Both the position numbers and the translations under genes were made by a program. Source: Lentisphaerales bacterium (GTDB lineage Bacteria; Verrucomicrobiota; Lentisphaeria; Lentisphaerales; Lentisphaeraceae). From it: a DNA stretch of 47,643 nucleotides. The stretch spans positions 1-47,643 of the forward strand of contig JAKVBD010000039.1 of assembly GCA_022446985.1 (NCBI GenBank). The letters run 5' to 3'. Below the pieces are notes generated by a model, which searched no databases, was not told the DNA's origin, and saw only the letters and a list, made by a program, of their open reading frames with translations. Positions 25,215 through 35,035 of the stretch are shown here, in pieces (within the stretch, counting starts at the first letter, position 1; the number at the start of each line of letters is the position of its first letter).

Positions 25215-28200
25215 ATGACCTTCTATAAACTCAACAAAATAACTCTAAGTTGCGCAGCATACTTTCTGCTTTTCAGCGCCAGCCTTTTGGGCGATGTTCT
25301 CAAAGCTCCCACTACAAATAGCTTTAGTATCTCTCAATGGGAAAAGGATTATGGCAGCCACTTCAATATAAATACCTGGCTGGCAAACAATCCGCACCCA
25401 TTTGGCAAACGCTGGGATCCCAGAGTGTCCTTCATGCTACCAAGGTACTTTATAAACCTCGGACCTTTGGGAATAAACACATATATGCACGACCAAAACT
25501 GGGCTCTGCGTTATAAAGAAGCACTTGCGAAGTTCCCTGAAGTTATAAAAGATTCTCACGGCCCGACCCAGAATGCTTTTGAAATAATCAGGGTGCAAAA
25601 AGACGGGCCTGCAGCCAATAGTCTCAAGGAAGGCGATCTCATACTTGAGATAGAAGAAGAACCCCTAAAATCTGCTTTATGGACAAACCTCGATAACAAA
25701 TATAGCGCCCGTGAAAACCGTGGTCTGGAGATCCATGCGGGTGAACTGATCGACCGCGCTGAAGGGCGTGGATCTGTGCGCCTTAAAATCTTAAGACTAC
25801 CGTCTAAATTCCAATCTCCGAAAAAGACTGAACGACAGGAAAAAGAGTTTAAAAAGCTGAAACTTTCTGCTCAAAAAACACAAAAGATCGACGTCAAAAT
25901 ACCGGCTTCGCAATACTTCAGCATTAAAGGTGAAACGTACAGCTCGCTTATTTTTTCTAATATCACAATTATCAACAGCGAGGGACTTAAAGTCGCTCTT
26001 GACCGCTTAGAAAGAGGACCGGTATTTAACAATAATTTTTGGACAAATCGCTTTATCGATAAAAATACCAAAGATTGGCTAATCAAAGGCCCTTTTCACT
26101 TTCAGTTTGTCCTGCCTCCGGGGAAATGGAAACTCACTGGAGACATCTTGAACAAAGACAAAAATTCAACTCAAATCTCTTTTGGGTCTGTTGCCCAATC
26201 CAGCTTACCTAAAAGCCTCGATAGATACGTCAAAACAATCGATATTAAGATCCCCAAAATCGGTAGCTTTGGCAAAACCTTTGATCCTAAAAGCGCCAAG
26301 GTTCGAAATTACAGCGCTATTACTGCTAAGAGATTGGCCATTCAGCAAAGCCCCGATGGTTCCTGGCCCTACATAGAGGGCTACACTACTCCGGCATTTT
26401 ATACCTCTATGTGTGGCCTTGGTTTATTGGCAGAAGACAATAGTGACTACAATAAAAATATACGCCGGGCTGCACACTATGTAGCTTATAGCGGGCAATG
26501 CTCAAACTGGAGCTGGACCCGTGGTATTAACGCCATGTTCCTTGCCGAGTATTACCTGCGCACTAAAGATAAAACCATTTTGCCAGGCCTCTCTCTGGCC
26601 TTAAAACGCTGTGAAGAAGCACTACTTATCGGCGACATTGCCGGACACCACTATCACAACCCCGGCTATGGCGGTTCCGGCCAGGTTTCCGGCAGTGGCA
26701 CCATCGCCTGTGCATTAGCCTTGGCTGAGCACACTCCGGCCGAATTCACTCGCGGTACGGCGCTCAAAATGATGGAAGCCATACAGGCCCTGGCGATTCG
26801 CGGCACAGTTCCTTATGGACGCTCATCTGGACGCAGTGTTCAGAAAAAAGAATTCGACCTCAATTTGCGCTGGGGTGGACAGACCAGTACAGCAGGAGCG
26901 GCACCTTACTTTATGGCCAATAAAATAAGTGGTGGCAGTCGCTTCTTTGACGCCATAGTTTCTAAACGCTTTAAAACGGCTCCTTACGGCGATGCAGATG
27001 GCGGTCATGGTACTCACACTATTCCTTTCACTCTTGGCAGTATCGCCATTAGCCTTTGTGATCCGGAAGCACACAAAAGAAATATGGAAGCTTTCATATG
27101 GAAGCTGACTACCCACCGCGGCTATGATGGCTTAATCGTCAATAATTCCAATCCCATGGAGTTTCACTCCGGAGAAGGAGTTATGGGGAAACCCTGGTGG
27201 AGTACCGGTGCCTACTTAATTCTCTTCAATGCACATAAACGCAATCTGGGTATAACCGGCAAAGCTGAATATATGGCGAAGTCTCACCGAGAATTACCAC
27301 TGATTCACGATGCCGATCTAAAAGCATACAGAATGGCACTGAGACAATGGTCAACAGTACATACAGCACTTGGAAAAAGTGTCCCCCGCTCTCTTACTCT
27401 GGCCTTAAAAGAACTACTAAAAATGGAAAAAAATGCTCACTATGGCATGAACGTTATTTCATTCTTTAAAAAGTATGCCTTGAAATGTGCTAAGGACATC
27501 AGCCATTTAAGACTTAAGGATCAGCAACTGAAAAACTACTGCCTGGAAATTATCCTTGGTGTCAGTCACGACATCTATCTGGATCAATACAACTGGAATC
27601 TTAAAGATCACGAAAAGAGAAAACTGCTTCAAAAAGCAAAAGCGACTAAGAGCTTAAAGGAATATGAGCAGCAGACTCAGTCAGTTACTTTAAAAATAGA
27701 TTCAAAGACCTTCTTTACCGACTATAACAAAGTCCTGCCCATGACCGTTCAATCTGATAATCCATTGCCAAAATTCATCTCCAAAGGCAAACTGCAAATA
27801 CGCGATGCCAAAGGTCGCCAATTGAAAGGTTTACCTAAGTACATTCTGCTCGACAATTCTCAGTTAGTTCAGGAATTCAACCTGCCGGATATGAAGGGAG
27901 TCGATAAATTATACGCTCACTTCATCTACGATTGTGCCGGGATCACCATCAATTATAAAAAAGAACTTGCTGTTAACCACGAAAACAACAGCCTGAAACA
28001 TCACGCTAATATTCGCAGCCTCTGGCTTCCCGGAACACTGGTTGATTACCACAAAGGCTGGAAGATTAATTTTAAGTTGCCGAGTGGAATTATTTACCAC
28101 GGTTCGAATCTGAATCATCCTTTACATATCACTGATTATAAAGGCAATGCTTTTAAAGATTACATACTTCGCTGGGGCAGTAACCAGGCCAATTACCCTG

Positions 28201-28688
28201 TAGTCATGCCTCTAACCAAAGGCAATCACGCAAAATTCCTGGTAAGTGCCGGATCCAAGCATGAAGGCTTTGTTCAGCAAATAAAAGTAGCCGATCCAGA
28301 GTATGGCACTATTAAAGACATTTCATACAAACTCACAAGCGGAAAGATGCAAAAAGGCGAAAGCTGGTCCGACCTTAAAGATAATGACCCGGAAACACAT
28401 GTAACTCTATACTCTGACAAAGAGGGAATTGTCTCTTTCGAATTCACGACAAAGAAAACTTCTCTCGAAGAATTTTACTTACTGGTGAACCGCGAGAGAA
28501 AAGACGATATCCAGTACAAAATAGAGTCATATAGCAATGGCAAATGGCAGGAATTTAACTGGGGTAAACTTCAGGCTCAGCAAGCCTTCCAATCCATAAT
28601 CAACTCTCCCGAAGCATCGAAATACCGCATGACTCTACGTGCGAATTCTCCTTATAAGATCGATATATTTGAATTGCGCTTCTATTGA
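25215..28688 (+). CDS. Large exported PDZ/alpha-toroid protein, DUF6288-like (1)
   Basis: A 1157-residue exported protein (signal in ITLSCAAYFLLFSASLLG). Near residue 80-95 is NLGPLGINTYM, matching the NLGPTGI block of the paralogue at 32500. A PDZ domain follows at about residues 118-200 (IIRVQKDGPAANSLKEGD). Residues about 370-690 hold alpha/alpha-toroid repeats (LAIQQSPDGSWPYIEG, HYHNPGYGGSGQVSGSG, RWGGQTSTAGAAPYFM, GHGTHTIPFTLG, MGKPWWSTGAYLILF). The last about 130 residues look like a discoidin-type beta domain (SFEFTTKKTSLEEFYLL, YSNGKWQEFNW). The family name DUF6288 is from memory. Function unknown; the PDZ domain suggests substrate or partner binding at the cell surface. No clear ribosome binding site before the ATG. 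Pseudopilin 4 follows and is probably cotranscribed. Confidence 0.8.
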   Translation: MTFYKLNKITLSCAAYFLLFSASLLGDVLKAPTTNSFSISQWEKDYGSHFNINTWLANNPHPFGKRWDPRVSFMLPRYFINLGPLGINTYMHDQNWALRYKEALAKFPEVIKDSHGPTQNAFEIIRVQKDGPAANSLKEGDLILEIEEEPLKSALWTNLDNKYSARENRGLEIHAGELIDRAEGRGSVRLKILRLPSKFQSPKKTERQEKEFKKLKLSAQKTQKIDVKIPASQYFSIKGETYSSLIFSNITIINSEGLKVALDRLERGPVFNNNFWTNRFIDKNTKDWLIKGPFHFQFVLPPGKWKLTGDILNKDKNSTQISFGSVAQSSLPKSLDRYVKTIDIKIPKIGSFGKTFDPKSAKVRNYSAITAKRLAIQQSPDGSWPYIEGYTTPAFYTSMCGLGLLAEDNSDYNKNIRRAAHYVAYSGQCSNWSWTRGINAMFLAEYYLRTKDKTILPGLSLALKRCEEALLIGDIAGHHYHNPGYGGSGQVSGSGTIACALALAEHTPAEFTRGTALKMMEAIQALAIRGTVPYGRSSGRSVQKKEFDLNLRWGGQTSTAGAAPYFMANKISGGSRFFDAIVSKRFKTAPYGDADGGHGTHTIPFTLGSIAISLCDPEAHKRNMEAFIWKLTTHRGYDGLIVNNSNPMEFHSGEGVMGKPWWSTGAYLILFNAHKRNLGITGKAEYMAKSHRELPLIHDADLKAYRMALRQWSTVHTALGKSVPRSLTLALKELLKMEKNAHYGMNVISFFKKYALKCAKDISHLRLKDQQLKNYCLEIILGVSHDIYLDQYNWNLKDHEKRKLLQKAKATKSLKEYEQQTQSVTLKIDSKTFFTDYNKVLPMTVQSDNPLPKFISKGKLQIRDAKGRQLKGLPKYILLDNSQLVQEFNLPDMKGVDKLYAHFIYDCAGITINYKKELAVNHENNSLKHHANIRSLWLPGTLVDYHKGWKINFKLPSGIIYHGSNLNHPLHITDYKGNAFKDYILRWGSNQANYPVVMPLTKGNHAKFLVSAGSKHEGFVQQIKVADPEYGTIKDISYKLTSGKMQKGESWSDLKDNDPETHVTLYSDKEGIVSFEFTTKKTSLEEFYLLVNRERKDDIQYKIESYSNGKWQEFNWGKLQAQQAFQSIINSPEASKYRMTLRANSPYKIDIFELRFY

Positions 28689-28769
28689 GCGACCAAAAAC
28701 AGTATGGTAATTATGAAATATCCTAAATTATTCAGCAACTTTGAGAAGGCCTTTACAAAAAAAGAAGTT

Positions 28770-29459
28770 ATGAAATGCAAAGCCAGAAGTTCTTTCACCT
28801 TAATTGAATTGCTTGTAGTAGTCGCCATCTTAGGTATACTCATTTCTATTCTTCTGCCTTCCTTAACCCGCGCCAGAAAAGCTTCCGAAACGGCAGTTTG
28901 TATTAGTAATCAGGCTCAGCTATTTAAAAGCGGTATGCTCTATTCTCAAGATAGAAATGGTAAAGTCGTTCCTGCTGGCTTCGATAAGTTCAAGTACAGC
29001 TTTGATGATTTTTTAGCTCCTTATATGGGACGAAATCTGACTACTGAAGAACTGGAACTGGAAAGGTATCATACCGAAGTTCCTGTTCTAAAGTGCCCAT
29101 CAACTATTATGGTAACTGCGGCTCATTGGTTTACCGGAGATCCCGGCTTCACGCGTTCTTACTCAATGAATACCGGTTGGGGATGGCTAGGTAATAACTT
29201 CAGCGGCATTACGACTGAAGCTTCCGGATTCAGCTCTTTTTTGGGAGAACTCAATGACCCGGCAAACTTACTCTACTCCGGAGAAAGGCACAATACAGAA
29301 AATGCCGCTGGTTATGGACGTTCCTCTGGTATGGCCCATATGGACAATGGGGTTCTCGGTGACCCGGTGCACCCGGGTTTAAGAAGTACATACACACTGG
29401 TAGATGGTGCTGTAAAGCCCATGAAGTTTGCAGAAGCCCGGCCTAAAAGAGATCGTTAA
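28770..29459 (+). CDS. Pseudopilin-like protein 4
   Basis: A 229-residue pseudopilin-like protein: RSSFTLIELLVVVAILGIL, SETAVCISNQAQLFKSG, a central FLAPYMGRNL region, RSYSMNTGWGW, and HPGLRSTYTLVDGAVKPM at the C terminus. I prefer the ATG at 28770, which gives a leader of ordinary length; the frame extends to ATG 28704 with 22 further residues (KYPKLFSNFEKAF) and no ribosome binding site. It follows the DUF6288-like gene directly and is convergent, with a 7-base gap, with the kinase gene. Confidence 0.85.
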   Translation: MKCKARSSFTLIELLVVVAILGILISILLPSLTRARKASETAVCISNQAQLFKSGMLYSQDRNGKVVPAGFDKFKYSFDDFLAPYMGRNLTTEELELERYHTEVPVLKCPSTIMVTAAHWFTGDPGFTRSYSMNTGWGWLGNNFSGITTEASGFSSFLGELNDPANLLYSGERHNTENAAGYGRSSGMAHMDNGVLGDPVHPGLRSTYTLVDGAVKPMKFAEARPKRDR

Positions 29460-29466
29460 GTCTTTC

Positions 29467-31506
29467 TCAGTACACCGCAATTTTAAACTTAGCTTTCTTC
29501 TTAAGTTTCTCAGTTAGTTGAGAATGGTCCATGGTAACTTCCTTAAGACTGGGAAGCTGTAATAGAAGCTGGCTGGGGAAAGAAGGATTGTCGCGGATAT
29601 CGAGGTATTCCAGTTTCGGTAGTTTTTTAAGTGAATTAAAGTTGGTACTTTTACAGCCGCGAATGATCAGCCGCTTGAGCTTTGCACTTTCTCTAAAAGT
29701 ACGCAATTCACTGCCAGATGCATTCAAAGTTTCTAAAGTAGACCATGGTAAAAAGTCCGGCTTAGAAATATTCGTGTTGGAAATATCGAGAGACTTTATG
29801 TTCACTGTTTTCAAAGAGCCGGGAAATCCCATACTATTATTACTGATATCAAGGAACACCCCGCCATCAATCAGCTGTATATCTAAATTACACTTGGAAC
29901 GATTGCTTTTGATCTGTAACTCGAGGATCTTCACCTGTTGATCTATTGGCCAATCAAGCAATAAGCAATTGTGTAAGAAATAAACACTCAGTTTTTGTTT
30001 AGCGAGAAATTGACTAACGCGGCTAATGGCCTCGAAATCCAGCAAATCTTCATTATCCGGGATCGTGTCTGAAAACGAAACTCCAGCTTGCTCAAGTATT
30101 TTTTTACCTTCATCAAACTTTAAGCGAGAGATCAGATAGTATCCATATTTACTTTGAACCTGTTGATCATGAGCGGCCAGACTCCAGGCAATATCCATGG
30201 ACTTCTGGATCGAGCTGAAGTTTCGAAAATAAACCGCATTATTAAAATTTTCGAGATATTTCTTCGCTGCCTTTGAGGCCATCTCTAATTTCAAAACCTG
30301 CTCAGATTTCAACTTAGTGTAGAGTTCCATCGCTTCATTTTTAGAAGCAATTGCTTTGTTCTTTTGCTGAACTGCAAGGCTTTCACTTTTCTTAATTTCA
30401 CTAAAACTATAAATGATCAACAGGCATATGATGATAAAAGAAATGCCGCTCACCAGACAGCTCAATTTATTTCTTTTGCACAGCAAGACGACTAAGTCCC
30501 AGACCGATGCTTCTTCTGCTTTTGTCGCATAACCATGTTGAAAGCGCTCAATTTCATTTAAAATTTCGTCGACCGATTCATAGCGCTCGAGTTTATCACA
30601 AGACATGGCTTTAAGACAAACTGCTTCCAGGCTCTTAGGTACATCAGGAGAAAGATCTGTAGGCGAAGAGTATTCGCCTTTGGTAATCTTATCAAAAACC
30701 TGCTCTTTACGGCCGCTAAAAGGTTCACGCTTTGTTAGAATTTTATAGAGCAACACACCAAGTGCATAGATGTCTGTCCGGGCACTTTTCTCTCCCAGTT
30801 TCTGATCTATCTGCTCAGGTGACAGGTAAGCAAGAGAACCGCGTATAGACCTTTCTGATTTCAACATGGGCAGCAACTTATAGAAATCTTCCTCTGCCAG
30901 GACATTATTTCTTAATATCTCAGTCGAAGGCTCGCTGATACCCCAATCACATATGAGCACTTCGCCATAATCACTAACTGATATGTTTTCAGGTTTTAGG
31001 TCGAGATGTAAAATACCTTTTGAATGGGCATAGGCGATAGCTTCACAGCACTTCATGTAAATTGAGATTAACTGATTAAGGCTGTAATCCCCTTCTTCCA
31101 GAATCTCCCCAAGATTCTTACCTTCAATCAGTTTCATGGTAAAAAAGGGAGAATTATCAGAGCTTAAGCCAACTTCGTAAACCGGGACAATATTTGGATG
31201 CTGAAGGTAGGCATTTATCCTGGCTTCTCTGAGGAAATCATTTAGTGCTTCACCACTCTTTGAGTCCAGTAATTCGGCCATCGCCACCAATCGGTCACTT
31301 TGTAGATCGCGGCACTTATAAATCCGTTTCATGCCGCCTTCTGCGAGAAACTCTTTGTCAGAATAGCGCTCGCCTTCTTTTTTCAGGGATGATAAAAGAT
31401 CACTTTTGGAATTATAGATCTCGGTTACTTCATGAAATAAATCGCATAAGCCATCAATAAGGGCATCTTCCTGCTCCTCAACTTCAGTCTTTTGCTCTTC
31501 ATTCAT
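29467..31506 (-). CDS. Transmembrane Ser/Thr protein kinase-like protein with C-terminal leucine-rich repeats
   Basis: A 679-residue protein. The kinase domain spans about residues 50-325: glycine loop AEGGMKRIY, FLREARINAYLQHPNIVPVYEVG, catalytic loop HLDLKPEN (D169, K171), metal motif DWG (D187), SLAYLSPEQI and DIYALGVLLYKILT. The VAxK position reads VAMAEL, so the usual ATP-orienting Lys is missing; related PVC kinases have VAMAKL. One TM helix lies at about 348-367 (LVSGISFIIICLLIIYSF), then a coiled coil, and about residues 545-665 are LRRs (KSLDISNTNISKPDF, LEYLDIRDNP). The layout is a receptor-type kinase with cytoplasmic catalysis and an exported LRR domain. AGGAG lies about 9 bases before the ATG. 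Activity is uncertain. Confidence 0.88.
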   Translation of the reverse strand: MNEEQKTEVEEQEDALIDGLCDLFHEVTEIYNSKSDLLSSLKKEGERYSDKEFLAEGGMKRIYKCRDLQSDRLVAMAELLDSKSGEALNDFLREARINAYLQHPNIVPVYEVGLSSDNSPFFTMKLIEGKNLGEILEEGDYSLNQLISIYMKCCEAIAYAHSKGILHLDLKPENISVSDYGEVLICDWGISEPSTEILRNNVLAEEDFYKLLPMLKSERSIRGSLAYLSPEQIDQKLGEKSARTDIYALGVLLYKILTKREPFSGRKEQVFDKITKGEYSSPTDLSPDVPKSLEAVCLKAMSCDKLERYESVDEILNEIERFQHGYATKAEEASVWDLVVLLCKRNKLSCLVSGISFIIICLLIIYSFSEIKKSESLAVQQKNKAIASKNEAMELYTKLKSEQVLKLEMASKAAKKYLENFNNAVYFRNFSSIQKSMDIAWSLAAHDQQVQSKYGYYLISRLKFDEGKKILEQAGVSFSDTIPDNEDLLDFEAISRVSQFLAKQKLSVYFLHNCLLLDWPIDQQVKILELQIKSNRSKCNLDIQLIDGGVFLDISNNSMGFPGSLKTVNIKSLDISNTNISKPDFLPWSTLETLNASGSELRTFRESAKLKRLIIRGCKSTNFNSLKKLPKLEYLDIRDNPSFPSQLLLQLPSLKEVTMDHSQLTEKLKKKAKFKIAVY

Positions 31507-31608
31507 AAACCTGCACTCTCCTGTTTACTTTATTCTAAATAATTAACGCAGTTCAAAAGCCAGTTTATTATAAAGATCTAACGCATAAAGATATGGGAGA
31601 GTGACTTT

Positions 31609-32169
31609 TCACTCATCAAACAACTTTGGAGATACAGTTATATCCATGACCTGTTGCCAAGTAACACCCTCAGAGTGACCATCAAACATCCAGACTGTAT
31701 CTTTGCCATTATGAGTTTCAAAAAGGGGTTTATTGCCAAGGGCCCCAAAGTTTGTTTGGCGATTTCCCCAGCCGACCCAGGATGAAGGGTTTTGGATTTC
31801 TGAATAGTAAGTGCCGCTTGAGGCATTTTTATTATTTCCCCAGCCCAATTTCACATCTGCACCAGTCGGGCACTTCAATTTCCCGTGCTTGTCTCGAGCT
31901 TCGGCTGTTGTGATGTTTGGATAGTTATTTTTTATGGTTTTTATCCGCCATTGATTGCCAAAGAAACGAGCGCCTTGTTTTTTACCAAAATCATTCGAAA
32001 GAATAAATTTTATATGCATCTGTCCAAACTGATTGGAATTAGCCAGACACACAGCCTGTTTGGCCATGTCCTTGGCACGATGTAATGAAGGCATCAAAAT
32101 AGAAAGCAGTATGGCTATGACTGCTATAACAACAAGCAACTCAACTATCGTAAATCTTTTCTTCCCCAC
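31609..32169 (-). CDS. Pseudopilin-like protein 5
   Basis: A 186-residue pseudopilin-like protein that starts at a GTG with AGGAAG about 7 bases upstream. Leader: KKRFTIVELLVVIAVIAIL, with FTIVEL in place of FTLIEL. Then KQAVCLANSNQFGQMH, CPTGADVKLGWGN, and HNGKDTVWMFDGHSEGVTW, an exact H-x9-DG. A promoter-like element (P1) lies 30 bases upstream. The gene is downstream of the second DUF6288-like gene but separated by 330 bases of repeat-bearing DNA, so it has its own promoter. Confidence 0.87.
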   Translation of the reverse strand: MGKKRFTIVELLVVIAVIAILLSILMPSLHRAKDMAKQAVCLANSNQFGQMHIKFILSNDFGKKQGARFFGNQWRIKTIKNNYPNITTAEARDKHGKLKCPTGADVKLGWGNNKNASSGTYYSEIQNPSSWVGWGNRQTNFGALGNKPLFETHNGKDTVWMFDGHSEGVTWQQVMDITVSPKLFDE

Positions 32170-32198
32170 GGGTCTTCCTGAACTTAATTCGATCAGTT

Positions 32199-32228
32199 AT
32201 ATCACAAATAAAATACAGTCTTATGACA
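32199..32228 (-). promoter_or_regulatory. Promoter-like element P1 (TGTCAT-N17-GTGATAT) before pseudopilin 5
   Basis: On the minus strand TGTCAT (32228-32223), 17 bases, then GTGATAT (32205-32199). The T preceding the first block and the spacer (TTTTATTT before GTGATAT) also match P2 and P3. A start near 32192 leaves a 22-base leader with the ribosome binding site. Confidence 0.65.
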
Positions 32229-32287
32229 AGCGATGGAAATTTTTATGGATTATTATATATCCACGAACGACACCAAAAGCACGAAAG

Positions 32288-32430
32288 AAAATTTTTGACA
32301 GAATTACAAGATCGAGAAAGGTCAACAAGAAATATACAGAGTCTAAAAGAGCATTGGCGACCTCACCGGTAGAGTAGAAAAATCTAGACAGGATTACAAA
32401 ATCGAGAAGGATCAACAAAATAAAATGCAG
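32288..32430. repeat. Imperfect direct repeat pair in intergenic DNA
   Basis: Copies at about 32288-32339 and 32379-32430 share the pattern GACAGGATTACAAGATCGAG then AAGGATCAACAA with several mismatches. A reversed relative lies at about 35343-35392. No ORF is credible here. The 32170-32499 gap therefore holds promoter P1, these repeats and the 3' flank of the DUF6288-like gene, and nothing else recognisable. Confidence 0.6.
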
Positions 32431-32499
32431 ATTATGTATAATCTATTTTAAAATCTTGTTAATCGTGTCTAAATAAATCCAGCTTATTCCCAAATGCCT

Positions 32500-34893
32500 T
32501 TAATCTAAAATCTCCAAAGTCGCACACATCGGCTTAAATATATTTCCGCCTTGATTGTAGTAGCTAAAACGGACTTTAGTTCCAGGTTTAATTCCACCGT
32601 TCTTTTGTAAGTATTTTTCCAATGACTGTTCCTTACCTTGAGCAGTGAACTTACAGCTTTTCATCAAAGACGTTTCCAAAAGAGTTTCGCCCGGCAGTTT
32701 GACTAAAAGCTGACCATTTCTCGATGCATGCAGTAAACTGACCTCAAATGGTCCGTGAATGGTATTAAACGGTAAAGGAACATACTTTTCCGGTGTACCG
32801 ACAATTTCATTTAAAGTGAATGGCTTTTGTATTTTTAAGCCATTCCACTCAAAAGTTAATAAGCCATTTAAGGATTTGCCGGCTTTGTCTTTTAGGTACA
32901 CTAATTGCCGTAAAGGCTTGCTGTTTTTCATAAGCTCACTGCCAATAGTTTGAGTAAATGGCTTTTTAGGGTTTAAACCGTTTATCGAACAGGAAAGCTT
33001 TAATTGACCTGCATTCACTGGAGTCAGTCTATGAGTGATTGTTGCTCTATTGCCTTTCGGAGAGAAATGAGTAATACTGTGATTCACTCCAAGTAAAGCC
33101 AAGGCTGCCTGAACCTTTACTTCCTGTGAGATCGATATTTTAAGAGTATCGCTTACAGCAGGTCCGAGGTATTTTTCATAAACAGAGTTTAGATGCGTTT
33201 CATAATCCCGATCTTCCAATGGAATAGATTTTAGTTTTTTAAATAAAGCTGCTACTGACTTTGGCGTTTTCTTCTTTAATAAAGCCGCAACTTCTGCAAC
33301 TTCTACTATGCGGTCCTGACGTTCAAAATAATCAGATGCCGGCAGAACGCTTTGAGTGTAGGCTCGAGACGCAGGCGATTTCACTTTTTTGCCGGTAATC
33401 AGCAAATTGTGCTTATGCCAATTGAAGAGAAGGATATTGGTTGCTGCGATAAAATGCGGTCCGAGGATAGTATCTGCCGGTCGAAACTGGGTGTATGGGC
33501 TTGGTTGGGCATAAAAGCCGCCATCAAACTGGCGATTGAAATTAAAGTACCAAAGGCGCTTTTTCATATGTTCTGCAAAAAGCTTTTCATTACCGAAACC
33601 AATTCCCAAGGATCCCCACAACCATGACATACTGCCGCCAGAGGAGTGTCCACAGTCGGTATACTCATGATTATAGAAAAGGAAGTCAGTCATCTTATCT
33701 GAATGCTCTGGTCGGCCTCCAAGAATTCTATGCGCCATAGCACCTATCCCTGTTCTACCGGAGTGCTCATTTAGCTTTTTCTTACCAAACTCGCCTTTTT
33801 CTCTAGCAGTCCAACCATAACTCATCGGTCCATCTGGAGCCAAACGCTCAATTGTCATCGCCATCTTGCGGCCCATACCCTTTGGAATAGAGAGACCACA
33901 AACTTTAGCTATTGCTAAAGTCATTGCAGCATGCGCCGTACAGGCATTTATACCACCATAGCGATAATTACCGGTGATAAAATTGTGGCCATAACCATGC
34001 ATGCCATTGTAGTAAAAACTGCCATCAGCGACTCTGGCCACGATCTTATTGAGCTTTTCTAAAGATCTTTCATCGCCATAACGCAAATAGTACTCTCCAA
34101 GAAAAACTGCCTGGTATGAAGTGAACCAGGTAGCAAAGCCTTTTGAATCAGCTTTGACCAGGGTGTTAAAAGCTCTATGAACGGCTTTTTCATAAGCTGA
34201 ATTGCCTGTAGACATGAGCGCTAAAGCAGCCAAACAACTGGCATAGTGACTTGCTTTCTTTTTGCCCGACATACCATTCCCCCACATACCGTCCGGCAGC
34301 TGTTTGGCAATGAGTATTTTAGCATTCAATTCAGAAAGATAAGCGGCCTTCGGAGAATAAGCCGGCAATGCCCCAAATCTACCCATATACTTCAAGGTGA
34401 TTGTTATTTTCAGTTTTTTAGCCTCGCGCTTAATTAATAACTCTAATTGACCATCCTGGCGAGATTCACTGATTTCTATGGCATTGCCAAATTGCGGGTT
34501 GGGTTGTCTACGGGCAAATTCATCATCTGCACTGGCTGCTACAAATGCCTTACCATTGACTCCATAGATGATGTCGCCCTTTTTAATTTTACCTTCTGCC
34601 GGAGAATCTGAACTCACACCAATCACGGTATATTCGAGATGATTTGTTGAGCGTTCCGCCATGATCCCGGTGGGCCCGAGATTAAATGGCAAGGAATTCA
34701 GTTCATCTTTAGTTGAACTCATACCCCCCAGAGAATGAGGTCTTTGTATGGCCATCTTCTCATAACCGGATGCCGGCAAATAGCTTTCTAAGCGTTTTTC
34801 TTGTTCTTGAATTAATTCAGCCTGTAAGCTGCCCCAACAAAAGAAGGCAGCTACACACAAAGTGCGCATCACTCGTAAACTGTTTTTCCACAT
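32500..34893 (-). CDS. Exported PDZ/alpha-toroid protein, DUF6288-like (2)
   Basis: A 797-residue exported protein. The ATG at 34893 is chosen for the AGAGGAA about 6 bases upstream and the signal peptide that follows (MRTLCVAAFFCWGSLQAEL); the frame extends 10 residues further to 34923. Block order matches the gene at 25215: NLGPTGIMAERS, PDZ at about residues 85-170 (IGVSSDSPAEGKIKKGD), alpha/alpha repeats at about 190-510 (LIAKQLPDGMWGNG, GHNFITGNYRYGG, SYGWTAREKGEFG, SGRTGIGAMAHRILGG, HSSGGSMSWLWGS). The C-terminal beta-rich part is shorter and lacks the discoidin-like end. The promoter-like element P2 lies 52 bases upstream. Function unknown. Confidence 0.82.
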   Translation of the reverse strand: MWKNSLRVMRTLCVAAFFCWGSLQAELIQEQEKRLESYLPASGYEKMAIQRPHSLGGMSSTKDELNSLPFNLGPTGIMAERSTNHLEYTVIGVSSDSPAEGKIKKGDIIYGVNGKAFVAASADDEFARRQPNPQFGNAIEISESRQDGQLELLIKREAKKLKITITLKYMGRFGALPAYSPKAAYLSELNAKILIAKQLPDGMWGNGMSGKKKASHYASCLAALALMSTGNSAYEKAVHRAFNTLVKADSKGFATWFTSYQAVFLGEYYLRYGDERSLEKLNKIVARVADGSFYYNGMHGYGHNFITGNYRYGGINACTAHAAMTLAIAKVCGLSIPKGMGRKMAMTIERLAPDGPMSYGWTAREKGEFGKKKLNEHSGRTGIGAMAHRILGGRPEHSDKMTDFLFYNHEYTDCGHSSGGSMSWLWGSLGIGFGNEKLFAEHMKKRLWYFNFNRQFDGGFYAQPSPYTQFRPADTILGPHFIAATNILLFNWHKHNLLITGKKVKSPASRAYTQSVLPASDYFERQDRIVEVAEVAALLKKKTPKSVAALFKKLKSIPLEDRDYETHLNSVYEKYLGPAVSDTLKISISQEVKVQAALALLGVNHSITHFSPKGNRATITHRLTPVNAGQLKLSCSINGLNPKKPFTQTIGSELMKNSKPLRQLVYLKDKAGKSLNGLLTFEWNGLKIQKPFTLNEIVGTPEKYVPLPFNTIHGPFEVSLLHASRNGQLLVKLPGETLLETSLMKSCKFTAQGKEQSLEKYLQKNGGIKPGTKVRFSYYNQGGNIFKPMCATLEILD

Positions 34894-34944
34894 AAAAAAT
34901 TCCTCTTTCTCTAACATAAACACTGCGGCTTTGGAAAGCCATTT

Positions 34945-34974
34945 ATATCACCAATGAAAGAGACGATTATGACA
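34945..34974 (-). promoter_or_regulatory. Promoter-like element P2 (TGTCAT-N17-GTGATAT) before DUF6288-like gene 2
   Basis: On the minus strand TGTCAT (34974-34969), exactly 17 bases, then GTGATAT (34951-34945), with TTTCATTG directly before the second block. Predicted start near 34938, giving a leader of about 45 bases. Confidence 0.65.
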
Positions 34975-35035
34975 AATCTAGAATTTAATTATGATAAAAA
35001 TTCCGCAGAGACTGTGTCGCGTCCAGCCGTGTGTT

